64,000 nt of DNA from Dyadobacter beijingensis DSM 21582 (GTDB lineage Bacteria > Bacteroidota > Bacteroidia > Cytophagales > Spirosomataceae), in NCBI RefSeq assembly GCF_000382205.1, contig NZ_KB907786.1:1116001-1180000 (forward strand), written 5' to 3'. Each line of letters starts with the position of its first letter. Within the stretch, counting starts at the first letter, position 1. Positions 17,820-26,129 of the stretch are shown in pieces. The position numbers were made by a program, and so were the translations under genes. Under the pieces are notes generated by a model, which was not told the DNA's origin, did no database searches, and was given only the letters and a program-made list of their open reading frames with translations.

Positions 17820-18920
17820 ATGCCGTTAAAAATTGTGTATAAGCCACATACGCTTCACTTTCGCAAGGAAGCGGGCACCTCTCGCGGGGTACTTACACAA
17901 AAAACATCCTGGATCGTCATCGTCACCGACTCCGAAAAACCGGGCGTTTCCGGCTATGGCGAATGCGGGCCGCTGCCCGGCCTGAGTGTGGACGACGTGC
18001 CTGATTTTGAAGCGCAGCTGGCCAATGTCTGCAGCATTTTCAACGAGCTCGATCTCGACGTTTTTCCTTTCAACCTAGGCATTATACTCGAACAGCTCAT
18101 TCCCGAAAACCGGCCGTCCATTCGCGCCGGCATTGAAATGGCCTTGCTCGATATCATGAACGGAGGCCAACGTATCCTGTTCAAAAACGGCTTTTCCGGC
18201 AATAATGAAGGCATTCTGATGAACGGGCTGATCTGGATGGGTTCTTACGACAATATGCTGGCGCAGGTGGAAGAGAAGCTGTCACAGGGTTTCACGACTT
18301 TGAAAATGAAGGTAGGCGCGATCGATTTCGACGAGGAATGCCGGATACTGGAAGCGGTTCGCCAGCGATTTGATAAAAACACCATTACCCTGCGCGTGGA
18401 CGCCAACGGGGCGTTTACAGCAGAAAATGTACGGGAGCGGCTTGCACGCCTCGCTGCGTTTGACCTGCACTCCATTGAACAACCGGTAAAAGCCGGCCAG
18501 CACGAACTGATGGCCGAACTCTGCGCCGCTTCACCCATGCCGGTGGCATTGGACGAAGAACTGATCGGCGTAACGGCCTACCGCGACAAGTTTGCATTGC
18601 TTAAAAAGCTGATGCCCCCGTTCATTATCCTGAAACCGACCTTGCTGGGAGGCTTTACAGCCACGAGCGAATGGATCGAGATCGCGAACAGGCTGCATAT
18701 CGGCTGGTGGGTCACTTCTGCATTGGAATCGAATATCGGGCTGAATGCCATCGCGCAGTACACGGCCAGGTTCAGCAATCCACTGCCGCAAGGGCTTGGC
18801 ACCGGGCAGCTGTATACCAATAATTTCGAGTCGCCGCTCACGGTCGAGAACGGGCATTTGTACTACCGCAAAGAGGTTGCCTGGGAATTACCAGGCCACG
18901 CCCTTGCGGAGCCAGCCTAA
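17820..18920 (+). CDS. menC: o-Succinylbenzoate synthase (enolase superfamily)
   Basis: A 366-residue enolase-superfamily enzyme. The catalytic lysine pair motif is LKMKVGA (Lys162, Lys164), the metal ligands are Asp193 (RVDANG), Glu220 (SIEQP) and Asp245 (ALDEE), and the second catalytic lysine is Lys272 (ILKPTLLGG). The C-terminal GTGQLYTNNF is characteristic of Bacteroidota OSB synthases. It dehydrates SHCHC to o-succinylbenzoate in menaquinone biosynthesis. A dipeptide epimerase is the main alternative and less likely. Its last 33 bases overlap the end of the convergent hemF. Confidence 0.9.
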   Translation: MPLKIVYKPHTLHFRKEAGTSRGVLTQKTSWIVIVTDSEKPGVSGYGECGPLPGLSVDDVPDFEAQLANVCSIFNELDLDVFPFNLGIILEQLIPENRPSIRAGIEMALLDIMNGGQRILFKNGFSGNNEGILMNGLIWMGSYDNMLAQVEEKLSQGFTTLKMKVGAIDFDEECRILEAVRQRFDKNTITLRVDANGAFTAENVRERLARLAAFDLHSIEQPVKAGQHELMAELCAASPMPVALDEELIGVTAYRDKFALLKKLMPPFIILKPTLLGGFTATSEWIEIANRLHIGWWVTSALESNIGLNAIAQYTARFSNPLPQGLGTGQLYTNNFESPLTVENGHLYYRKEVAWELPGHALAEPA

Positions 18921-19799
18921 GGTCTCAGCCTCGGGCGTCCCGGCTTCCGGGATGAAATTATACTCCCAGTTGGCCTGAGGCGGCAAACTCATCAGAATAG
19001 ACTCCGTGCGGCCATTGGTTTCCAGGCCGAACTTCGTGCCGCGGTCCCATACGAGGTTGAACTCCACATAGCGGCCCCGGCGCAGGTATTGCCATTGTTT
19101 CTGTGTTTCGGTAAATGGCTTATCCGCGTATTTCCGCATCAACGCCGTGTAAATGGGCGCGAAACTTTCTCCTACTTCCTGCACGAATGCAAACAGCTGC
19201 GCTTTCGACAGTCCCTGGCCGTTACCGGGCATGTCCGGTTTGAGGTAATCGAAGAAAATACCGCCGATGCCGCGGGTTTCGTTGCGGTGCGGGATGAAAA
19301 AATAATCGTCCGCCCAGCTTTTAAATTTGGGGTAAAAATCTGCGTGGTGTTGATCGCAGGCGGTTTTCAATGCCTGGTGAAATGCGCGGGCGTCTTCCTC
19401 CACGACATAATGCGGAGTCAGGTCGATGCCGCCGCCAAACCAGCAGGTGCCATTGTCGAGCTCGAAGTAGCGCACGTTCATGTGAATGATGGGCACGTGC
19501 GGGTTACGCGGGTGCATCACGATGGACACGCCCGTGGCCGTAAACTGGTGGCTTTCGCCCTCGGCCAGGTTCATCTGCGCGAGCAGCCGCGGGTGTACTT
19601 CGCCTTTGACGCTCGAAAAATTCACACCGCCTTTCTCGATCACTGCGCCATGCTGGATGAGGCGTGTCCGCCCGCCGCCGCCCGAGTGGTGCTGCCAGAG
19701 GTCTTCGTGAAAGCGCGCGGTACCGTCGGTGGTGTCAATAGCTGCGCAAATGCGGTCCTGTAAATCCTTGAAAAACGATTCTATATTTTCAACTGTCAT
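18888..19799 (-). CDS. hemF: Oxygen-dependent coproporphyrinogen III oxidase
   Basis: A 303-residue enzyme converting coproporphyrinogen III to protoporphyrinogen IX with O2 in haem synthesis. Family hallmarks are visible: GGGGRTR, the VHMNVRYF-type strand (IIHMNVRYFEL), WFGGGIDLTPHY, GIGGIFFDYL and RRGRYVEFNLVWDRGTKFGLE. The length is normal. Its 3' end overlaps menC by 33 bases, tail to tail, and no terminator fits between them. Confidence 0.96.
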   Translation of the reverse strand: MTVENIESFFKDLQDRICAAIDTTDGTARFHEDLWQHHSGGGGRTRLIQHGAVIEKGGVNFSSVKGEVHPRLLAQMNLAEGESHQFTATGVSIVMHPRNPHVPIIHMNVRYFELDNGTCWFGGGIDLTPHYVVEEDARAFHQALKTACDQHHADFYPKFKSWADDYFFIPHRNETRGIGGIFFDYLKPDMPGNGQGLSKAQLFAFVQEVGESFAPIYTALMRKYADKPFTETQKQWQYLRRGRYVEFNLVWDRGTKFGLETNGRTESILMSLPPQANWEYNFIPEAGTPEAETLGWLRKGVAW

Positions 19800-19856
19800 A
19801 CGCGGTAATCAATGCTAACTGGGCGCAAAAGTACGATAAATAGCGCTCGGAGGGCA

Positions 19857-19882
19857 TAAAAAAAGCAGGACTTGTGCCCTGC
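19857..19882 (-). terminator. Terminator of the PepSY-like lipoprotein gene
   Basis: On the minus strand, GCAGG..CCTGC with an 8-base loop is followed by an uninterrupted run of T, just after the stop of the gene at 19906-20340. Confidence 0.75.
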
Positions 19883-19905
19883 CCCTTTTCAATATAAAAC
19901 ACCCA

Positions 19906-20340
19906 TTAGTCGTCGATGCGGAGGAATGTGCCGGCGAGGTTGAAGACCAGCTCTTTGTTGTTCGATAGCCTGATCTCCTGGTCGGTGCGGTCCTTTTCCC
20001 AGTCGGTAATGAACGCGTCCGGGTAGTTCTGCTGCACATATTCGAGCACTTTCAGCGGGATCACGGTGTCGGGCAGCTTTTCGGTACGCCGACTTTCGAT
20101 GCTGTAACAATCACCTTTTTTATCGAATTCGAGCTTTACCTGGTTGTCCAGGATCACGTCGTAGCTGGTTTCGAGGTCGTCGCGGTCGCGCACCACCTGC
20201 GAAATGCGCGCGGTCGGGAAATGGGCCTCGATGTAGTCTTTCGCATTGACCGGCAGATCAGCTTCGTCGACCACTTTTTCCTTGTCGCAAGCCGTTACCA
20301 CGAAGAGCAAAAAAGCCAGGAGAGATGCCAGTTTTTTCAT
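19906..20340 (-). CDS. PepSY-like lipoprotein
   Basis: A 144-residue protein with a lipoprotein signal peptide (LLAFLLFVVTAC, Cys18). It has two repeats of the PepSY-like / beta-lactamase-inhibitor-like fold found in Bacteroidota (AKDYIEAHFPTARISQV and VLEYVQQNYPDAFITDW), each with the helix followed by strands such as YDVILDN and VKLEFDKKG. It is likely anchored in the envelope; no reaction is assignable. It follows the M56 gene by 75 bases on the same strand but has its own signal and terminator. Confidence 0.85.
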   Translation of the reverse strand: MKKLASLLAFLLFVVTACDKEKVVDEADLPVNAKDYIEAHFPTARISQVVRDRDDLETSYDVILDNQVKLEFDKKGDCYSIESRRTEKLPDTVIPLKVLEYVQQNYPDAFITDWEKDRTDQEIRLSNNKELVFNLAGTFLRIDD

Positions 20341-20415
20341 AATTGTTGTCAGTTAGATTGAGTAGTTGTTTTGATCCTGACAACCGAGCTGGCGTTTGCC
20401 CCTATGCGGTCCGAA

Positions 20416-21876
20416 TTATTTTCCCTTTTTCGGCGCTTCTTTCGGGTTATACCAACCCTCGCGCACGATAAATACGCGGTCGTTGACGCGCTGCTCGTAG
20501 GTTTTATCGAAATGCTCGTTCGTCGTCAGTTCGAGCTGGTATTTGTAGCTTCTGCCTTTCAATGCCGCGCCGTAGAGCTTGCTCAGGTCATATTCCACGA
20601 TGTCCGAGTATTTGTATTTGTTCAATGCGGAGTTGGGTACGTGCCTGCCGTTGAGCCAGATCCCGAAAACATCGGCGCGTTTCCAGTTCTCGAAAATTTC
20701 CGGCGTAGGTGCCTTTTTGACGGGGATATCCATCCGGAAGAGCATGATTTTTTTGGCTTTGATCTGCGCTTTCTGCGAGTCGTTCATCCGCTCATACACG
20801 GCATAAAGCTCATTTTCGACTTCCGGAGATGGATTGATGTGAAAATCGGTGCGGCCTTTTCCATTCTTTACTACCCGGGTGTTTTGCTCGATCGTGGCGA
20901 AGAATTGCTGCATTTCCGCTTCGGAGACTTCTGCGGAAACAGGGGTGATTTCCACTTTCTTTTCCAGTTTCGGCGCTGGCTTCGAGATGGGCTGTTGCGA
21001 ATAGGTTTTTTCAGCCAGGGCGAATGCGAGTGCCGGCAGCAACAGTGCAACGACAAGTTTTTTGGCAAACTGGATGCGGAGATCAATGGTGGTAGTCATC
21101 ATGGCTAATCGTTTTTTGGTGAAAGGATAATTGAAGGAACTGGCAAGCGCCGTGGCACGCTGTGCCAGGAGCGTGTCGAGCAGCAGCAACTGGTATGCTT
21201 TTACATCCGTCGCGCCGGCCAGCACCGAGTCGTCGGCCAGGTACTCGTGGTTGAGGCGGATGGTGCGTCGGTAGAGCAGGAGCAGCGGGTTGAACCACCA
21301 TAATGCGATAAGCAGCTCTGTAAAGACGATATCGGCTGAATGCATTTGCCTGGCATGGGCAAGCTCGTGGGTGAGTATTTCGTTTGGGATAGCCTGGGTA
21401 TCAAATGCTTTTTGAGGTAAAAAAATGAATTTGAAAAAGCTGTGAACCGGCATGTCTCTCGGCGTGAGCACGAGTTTTACACTTTTAAACGGGACCATAC
21501 GGCTACCGGACCTGGCCCGAAGCATCGCAAGCATTTGCATGCCCGTTCGCGTCAGCAGCGCAGTCGCGACGAGCCCGTACAGCAGCCAGGGCAGGCAATC
21601 GGGCAGGGTCGTACTTTCTTGTGCGGGACCGGGCGGAGGCGAGTCGTTGGCGGCAGTCATGTGCGAAGGCTGCACAACCCGACTGACTGTCACTACTTCC
21701 TGCGCCATTTGCGGCGGCATTTCAATGGTTACCAGCGGCGCCAGCAGTGAGAATGCCATCGCTGCCAGCAGGTAAAACCGATTGAAACGAAACATCTTCT
21801 CCCGTTCCAGCAGGAAATGGTACACCGCGAGTAAGATGCCCGAGCAGACGATGCATTTGATGAGATAGCTAACCAT
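20416..21876 (-). CDS. M56 (BlaR1/MecR1-like) membrane metallopeptidase
   Basis: A 486-residue protein. Membrane helices occur at about residues 4-22, 34-50, 95-112 and 180-195. The zinc motif HELAH is at 170-174, and another helix lies near 272-286. The C-terminal extracytoplasmic domain (about 290-486) is the Bacteroidota type and lacks a penicillin-binding sensor. Such proteins sense an envelope signal and cleave, or cause cleavage of, the cognate BlaI repressor. It overlaps the blaI-like gene by 8 bases, showing translational coupling. Confidence 0.9.
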   Translation of the reverse strand: MVSYLIKCIVCSGILLAVYHFLLEREKMFRFNRFYLLAAMAFSLLAPLVTIEMPPQMAQEVVTVSRVVQPSHMTAANDSPPPGPAQESTTLPDCLPWLLYGLVATALLTRTGMQMLAMLRARSGSRMVPFKSVKLVLTPRDMPVHSFFKFIFLPQKAFDTQAIPNEILTHELAHARQMHSADIVFTELLIALWWFNPLLLLYRRTIRLNHEYLADDSVLAGATDVKAYQLLLLDTLLAQRATALASSFNYPFTKKRLAMMTTTIDLRIQFAKKLVVALLLPALAFALAEKTYSQQPISKPAPKLEKKVEITPVSAEVSEAEMQQFFATIEQNTRVVKNGKGRTDFHINPSPEVENELYAVYERMNDSQKAQIKAKKIMLFRMDIPVKKAPTPEIFENWKRADVFGIWLNGRHVPNSALNKYKYSDIVEYDLSKLYGAALKGRSYKYQLELTTNEHFDKTYEQRVNDRVFIVREGWYNPKEAPKKGK

Positions 21877-22243
21877 TTTGCTTGCGTTTGATTTCTTCGT
21901 CGATAATGTTTCTTAATTCCTCCAACTCGCTGGTCGTCATGCTCGTATCCCGCGCAAAAAACGATCCGAACTGTGCCACAGAGTCGTTGAAGAAGTTTTT
22001 GATGATCCCGTTCACCTGCTTGGAGAAATAGTCGCTCTTCTTCACTAATGGATAATATTCGCGCGAGTTGCCGTAGAGCGTGTACGCGACGAAACCCTTG
22101 TCCTGCATGCGTTTCAGCAGCGTAGCCACGGTGGTCGTGGCCGGTTTCGGGTCCGGAAAGCATTCGATGAGGTCTTTCATGAATACCTTTTCCTTTTGCC
22201 AGAGGTATTCCATGAGCTGTTCTTCGGTTTTACTTAGTGCCAT
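21869..22243 (-). CDS. BlaI/MecI/CopY family repressor
   Basis: A 124-residue winged-helix repressor. The N-terminus (LSKTEEQLMEYLWQKEKVFM) and the recognition region PATTTVATLLKRMQDKGFV (about residues 33-51) are typical of the family, followed by a dimerisation and cleavage region. It should repress its own promoter and that of the divergent TonB-receptor gene until the M56 partner signals. Two dyads with TACA/TGTA half-sites lie upstream. Confidence 0.93.
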   Translation of the reverse strand: MALSKTEEQLMEYLWQKEKVFMKDLIECFPDPKPATTTVATLLKRMQDKGFVAYTLYGNSREYYPLVKKSDYFSKQVNGIIKNFFNDSVAQFGSFFARDTSMTTSELEELRNIIDEEIKRKQNG

Positions 22244-22262
22244 GACTATTTGCGCTTTGTTC

Positions 22263-22294
22263 TACAATTGCATATTGTACTCTACAAATGTAGA
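22263..22294. promoter_or_regulatory. Double BlaI-type operator over the blaI promoter
   Basis: Dyad 1 is TACAAT-N5-ATTGTA (22263-22279). Dyad 2 is TCTACA-N2-TGTAGA (22281-22294). Both have the TACA/TGTA half-sites known for BlaI/MecI. On the minus strand dyad 2 contains TACATTTG (22292-22285), a consensus -7 box for blaI, so repressor binding would occlude it. The divergent receptor gene lies on the other side. Confidence 0.7.
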
Positions 22295-22337
22295 ATTAAA
22301 ATTGACAAATAAAAATATTTCATGCAGCGTTTCGGAC

Positions 22338-22345
22338 TATTTTTG
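22338..22345 (+). promoter_or_regulatory. Candidate -7 box of the TonB-receptor gene
   Basis: TATTTTTG matches TAnnTTTG and lies 37 bases before ATG 22382 and about 45 bases after the BlaI-type dyads. The -33 element is weak. Confidence 0.45.
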
Positions 22346-22381
22346 TCACTGATAGTTTTTAAGTGTCACTCTCACAATCCT

Positions 22382-24676
22382 ATGATCCGCACATTTTTAC
22401 TGATCCTGCTTTCTACCACGCTTATCCACGCGCAGCAATTCCGGTCTGTCGTACGCGGGAACGTCAAAGATGCCGACACCGGCCTGCCGCTCGCGCAAGC
22501 CACCGTGCAGCTCGACGGCCAGGGAAGCGTGACCGACGATGCAGGTAGTTTCCGGTTTGAAGGCGTGGAAACGGGCAGGCACACGCTGACGGTGTCGTTT
22601 GTGGGGTATCAGACACTGGTCATTTCCGAGATCCTGCTCGAATCGGGTAAGGAAAATGTGCAAGAGGTGCGACTGGCCGCTACCGGCCGCCAGTTGCAGG
22701 AAGCGACGGTATCTGGCAGCAGGCCGCCGGCATTTAACAGCGTACAGGCCATTACGGCGGAGCAAACGCTGCGTTATGCCGCTACCTACCTCGATCCGGC
22801 GCGCGTGGCCACGTCGTTCGCGGGCGTCGCGGCAGCCAACGACCAGGCCAACGGTCTCGTGATCCGCGGCAACTCGCCCAACAGCATGCAATGGCGGCTG
22901 GAAGGGGTGGAGATCGTGAACCCCAACCATTTGTCGAACGCGGGGACGTTCAGCGACCGGCCTACTTCCGCGGGCGGGGGCGTCAATATCCTGAGCACGC
23001 AACTACTGGCAACCTCGTATTTCCTCAATGGCGCGTTTCCGGCGCAATATGGCAATGCCGTGGCGGGCGTGATGGATATGCGGCTGCGCAAAGGGAATGA
23101 CGAGCGGCACGAGTTTACGGCGCAGGCGGGACTGATCGGTCTTGATATTGCTGCCGAAGGGCCATTTTCGAAGCGTTCAAAAGCCTCATACCTGGTTAAT
23201 TACCGCTACTCGTTCACCGGCCTGCTGGGCGCAATGGGCGTCAATTTCGGCGGCGAGGACATTCGTTTCCAGGACCTTTCGTTCAATTTGAATTTTCCAT
23301 TGAAAAAAGGCGGTAATCTGACTGTCTTCGGGCTGGGCGGCATCAGCAGTAACATATTCAAGCCCGAGCCGGACTCGACCAAATGGGAGTTTTATAAAGA
23401 TTCGCATCACATCATTTATAAGAACAAAATGGGCGCGGCGGGCGTAACGCATGCGCTACCCCTGGGGCGCCGGGCAGTGCTCAATACGACGTTCGTGATG
23501 TCCGGCCTGCAAACTTCACGGGCATTTTATAAAGGCGATACCAATACCGTCGAGTACGCTTTCCCCATCGAGGACGATTCGCTGACCAAAAGTAAGGCGA
23601 CGGGGAATATGACTTTCAACTACCGTTTTGCCGGCGGCGGAAAGCTTAAAATAGGGGCTTTCCTGACGTTTCAGTACGACCGCCTCGCGCCGTTGTACGC
23701 CTATGAGGAGTTCAAATCCAGGCTATTTCAACCATTCGCGGAGTGGACGGTACCGATCGCGCCGGGACTGACGGGCGAGGTCGGGCTGACGGCCAGCGTC
23801 AGCAAAGTGGATCTCTGGCGTGCCCATACGCACCGTACACTCGAACCGCGCGCTGCATTGCGCTGGCAGGTGACGGACAGCCAGAAACTGACCTTCTCTT
23901 ACGGCCTGCACAGCCAGCTGCCGCTCGCGCAGCTGTATGCGGCCGGTTTCTCCGTCACCGGTTTCTCCGGCAATCCCAACCTGGGGCCGGCCCGGGTACA
24001 TCATTTCGTAGCGGGTTACCAGCGTGATTTCCGTAAAAGCAACAGCCTGAAAATCGAGGCTTACTGGCAGGAGCATTTGGATGTGCCGACCAATGGTGAA
24101 GATTTTTCGGCCTTGAACCTGATCGAAACGCGGGTGAGCACCGGCCTGATGAACACCGGAAAAGGCCGCAACTACGGATTGGAAGCCACCTACCAGCAGC
24201 TGCTCAGCCGCGATTTTTACATGGTGGTAGCCGGCTCGGTATACAGCGCCCGGTACCTGACGGGCGGCAACGAATGGAGGAAAGGCCGTTTCGATGGCCG
24301 GCATACATTCAGTTTTACCGGCGGAAAGGAGTTCAAATCCGGCGCGCGCATTTTGGGGGTCAATACCAAAATTCTCTGGCTCGGCGGCTTCCGCGAGACG
24401 CCGATAGATCTCGAAGCCTCCAAAACCGGCCAGCAAACGGTATACGTGACCGGCGATCCATTTGCATTGAAACTGAAAGACTACTTCCGCCCCGACCTGC
24501 GCATTTACCTCAAAAAAAGCCGGGCGTCATACAGCACGACGCTCGCGCTGGATTTGCAGAATGTTTCGGGCACAAAAAACAAGGCATTCAGCTACTACGA
24601 TGCATTTCAGCAGAAGATTGTGAAACAGAAGCAGTTGGGGCTGATCCCGGTGCTGAGCTACCGGTGGGAATTTTGA
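22382..24676 (+). CDS. TonB-dependent receptor with carboxypeptidase-like domain
   Basis: A 764-residue outer-membrane receptor. It has a signal peptide (IRTFLLILLSTTLIHAQ), a carboxypeptidase-regulatory-like domain (about residues 23-105), a plug domain with GLVIRGNSPNSMQWRLEGV (about 160-180), and a beta-barrel ending in an aromatic C-terminus (SYRWEF). It is divergent from blaI-M56 across the double dyad operator, so it is probably part of that regulon. Its ligand is unknown. ATG 22382 rather than 22322 starts the signal peptide. ssrA follows 101 bases later. Confidence 0.9.
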   Translation: MIRTFLLILLSTTLIHAQQFRSVVRGNVKDADTGLPLAQATVQLDGQGSVTDDAGSFRFEGVETGRHTLTVSFVGYQTLVISEILLESGKENVQEVRLAATGRQLQEATVSGSRPPAFNSVQAITAEQTLRYAATYLDPARVATSFAGVAAANDQANGLVIRGNSPNSMQWRLEGVEIVNPNHLSNAGTFSDRPTSAGGGVNILSTQLLATSYFLNGAFPAQYGNAVAGVMDMRLRKGNDERHEFTAQAGLIGLDIAAEGPFSKRSKASYLVNYRYSFTGLLGAMGVNFGGEDIRFQDLSFNLNFPLKKGGNLTVFGLGGISSNIFKPEPDSTKWEFYKDSHHIIYKNKMGAAGVTHALPLGRRAVLNTTFVMSGLQTSRAFYKGDTNTVEYAFPIEDDSLTKSKATGNMTFNYRFAGGGKLKIGAFLTFQYDRLAPLYAYEEFKSRLFQPFAEWTVPIAPGLTGEVGLTASVSKVDLWRAHTHRTLEPRAALRWQVTDSQKLTFSYGLHSQLPLAQLYAAGFSVTGFSGNPNLGPARVHHFVAGYQRDFRKSNSLKIEAYWQEHLDVPTNGEDFSALNLIETRVSTGLMNTGKGRNYGLEATYQQLLSRDFYMVVAGSVYSARYLTGGNEWRKGRFDGRHTFSFTGGKEFKSGARILGVNTKILWLGGFRETPIDLEASKTGQQTVYVTGDPFALKLKDYFRPDLRIYLKKSRASYSTTLALDLQNVSGTKNKAFSYYDAFQQKIVKQKQLGLIPVLSYRWEF

Positions 24677-24777
24677 TGCACGAAAAAACTTTTACGCCCC
24701 GCTGAACTTTCTGCATTTTATAATTGTAACCATTCTGCAATCAAACTTTGGCTTTGTCCGAAGCTGCACTACCAAAT

Positions 24778-25149
24778 GGGGGTGACTGGTTTTGACAGCG
24801 GGCTGAGGGCTTGTGTGTAAGCATGTCGGGAGTTGAGAGTACCTCCCGGAAATAATATTCTCAAACAATAACTGGCGAATCTACTTACGCCATGGCTGCC
24901 TAATCCGGAGGATTAAGCAAATGCCATCATCTCTCCACCTCACGTGCTGCCGGGTGGGTCCAGAGGTGTCGAACCGCAGCGCTGGTTGGTATATTGATGC
25001 GTAAAACCAACGAGACCCTAGTATCTAAGGCTTAGACGCGGGTCCGCCGTGCACCTTGTCTGGCTCGAAAATCTAATCACGGATAAGCATGTAGAAGGCG
25101 CAGGTTTTCCCTGTTCTGGACCGGGGTTCGAATCCCCGCATCTCCACCA
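24778..25149 (+). ncRNA. ssrA: tmRNA (transfer-messenger RNA)
   Basis: A 372-base gene. The 5' end GGGGGTGACTGGTTTTGACA and 3' end GGTTCGAATCCCCGC..ATCTCCACCA are tmRNA hallmarks. The acceptor stem GGGGGTG pairs with CATCTCC with two G-U pairs, and CCA is encoded. The tag frame 24874-24903 reads GESTYAMAA then TAA, close to tags of other Bacteroidota. The resume codon GGC at 24874 is inferred from tag similarity. tmRNA rescues stalled ribosomes and tags nascent proteins for proteolysis. Its 3' end is a classic integration site, and copies of it recur downstream. Confidence 0.95.
25125..25149 (+). other. Candidate attL in the ssrA 3' end
   Basis: The last 25 bases of ssrA, containing CCCGCATCTCCACCA, recur with small changes at 44376-44399 and in decayed form at 33756-33780, all in the same orientation. 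This is the pattern left by site-specific integration into tmRNA. Confidence 0.65.
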
Positions 25150-25168
25150 GAGTAATAATCAAATCTTT

Positions 25169-25207
25169 CAAAAGCCCGTAAAATTGATTTACGGGCTTTT
25201 GCTTTTT
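25169..25207 (+). terminator. Terminator downstream of ssrA
   Basis: A 14-bp perfect stem (CAAAAGCCCGTAAA with TTTACGGGCTTTTG) with the loop ATTGA, followed by CTTTTT, begins 20 bases after the tmRNA CCA. Confidence 0.85.
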
Positions 25208-25343
25208 CCCACCATTCCGAGTTCTGGCCAAAGGGGCGAATTCGAGGAAGATGAATTTTACGGGTATTTAAGTGTTTGATTATTAGTGATTTGTGGAAAT
25301 TGTTCGGCTCCTTTCGCTTCCGCACTGTTACAATCGAATATTT

Positions 25344-25385
25344 TAAAGAGCCCGTAAATCAATGATTTGCGGGCTCTTTATTTTC
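25344..25385 (+). terminator. Second, near-perfect 18-bp palindrome
   Basis: 25344-25361 pairs with 25363-25380 over 18 bp around a single-base centre, with one G-T pair, and is followed by TTTTCT. Its core GCCCGTAAA..TTTGCGGGC repeats that of the ssrA terminator. Both hairpins are followed by AAGGGGCGAATTCG (25231 and 25425), so the segment looks duplicated. Confidence 0.7.
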
Positions 25386-25429
25386 TGCTCGATACATCAA
25401 ATTATTCATTTTCTGACAAAAGCAAAGGG

Positions 25430-26046
25430 GCGAATTCGGGACCGATTTCCAGAGACCGAAAATGGTCCCGAACTCGTCCCTTTTAGGGGCCTGACGCGTG
25501 AAGCCACGACCGACGAAGTCAGTGACCTACGAAAGGAAAACGCCCGACTGAAAGAAATGGTGGCAGACCTGTTTTTGCGGTATGACGATCTGAAAAGGAC
25601 CGTTGAGCTTGCCGTAAAAAAGACGCGTATTAAAACCAAAGCCAAACCTAAGTTACTGTCAGATAACGGAGCGTGTTACATATCCAGCGAACTGGGCGAA
25701 TATCTGAAAAATACGCTTCAAATGCAGCAGGTGCACGGTAGGCCGGCCCATCCCCAGACCCAGCCGGGCGGCCGGTGCCGGTAAAATTGAGCGTTATCAT
25801 CGCACTATGAAAAATGTCGTCAAGCTTGAAAATTTCCTCCATCCAGACCAGCTAAGGGAGGCAATCGGCCAATTCGTAGACCGCTATAACAACCAGCGGT
25901 ACCACGGGTCCTTGAACAACTTGACGCCCGCTAATGTCTATGTTGGTCGGGGTGCGCTCATTTTGAAAAGAAGGGAACAGATCAAAACTCAGACCCTCAA
26001 GCAGCGGAAAATTCAGTATCTAAACCAAATATTTATAGCTTTATAA
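25430..26046 (+). pseudogene. IS3 family transposase remnant
   Basis: Two frames carry parts of one transposase. The first (to 25784) has an OrfA-like leucine-rich stretch (LRKENARLKEMVADLF) joined directly to the late integrase core (LLSDNGACYIS, the second DDE Asp). The second has KIERYHRTMKNVV (the final Glu), RYNNQRYHGSLNNLTPANVY and a basic tail ending at 26046. The frameshift is near 25770. The middle of OrfB, with the first Asp, is missing, so it cannot transpose. Confidence 0.8.
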
Positions 26047-26129
26047 ACCCGAAAATACGCTCTAAGCTGTTGTCCGAGTTGGTTTGACTACATACAGCCT
26101 TGAAAAAAGCAGCACAAAGAGCAGTTTTT

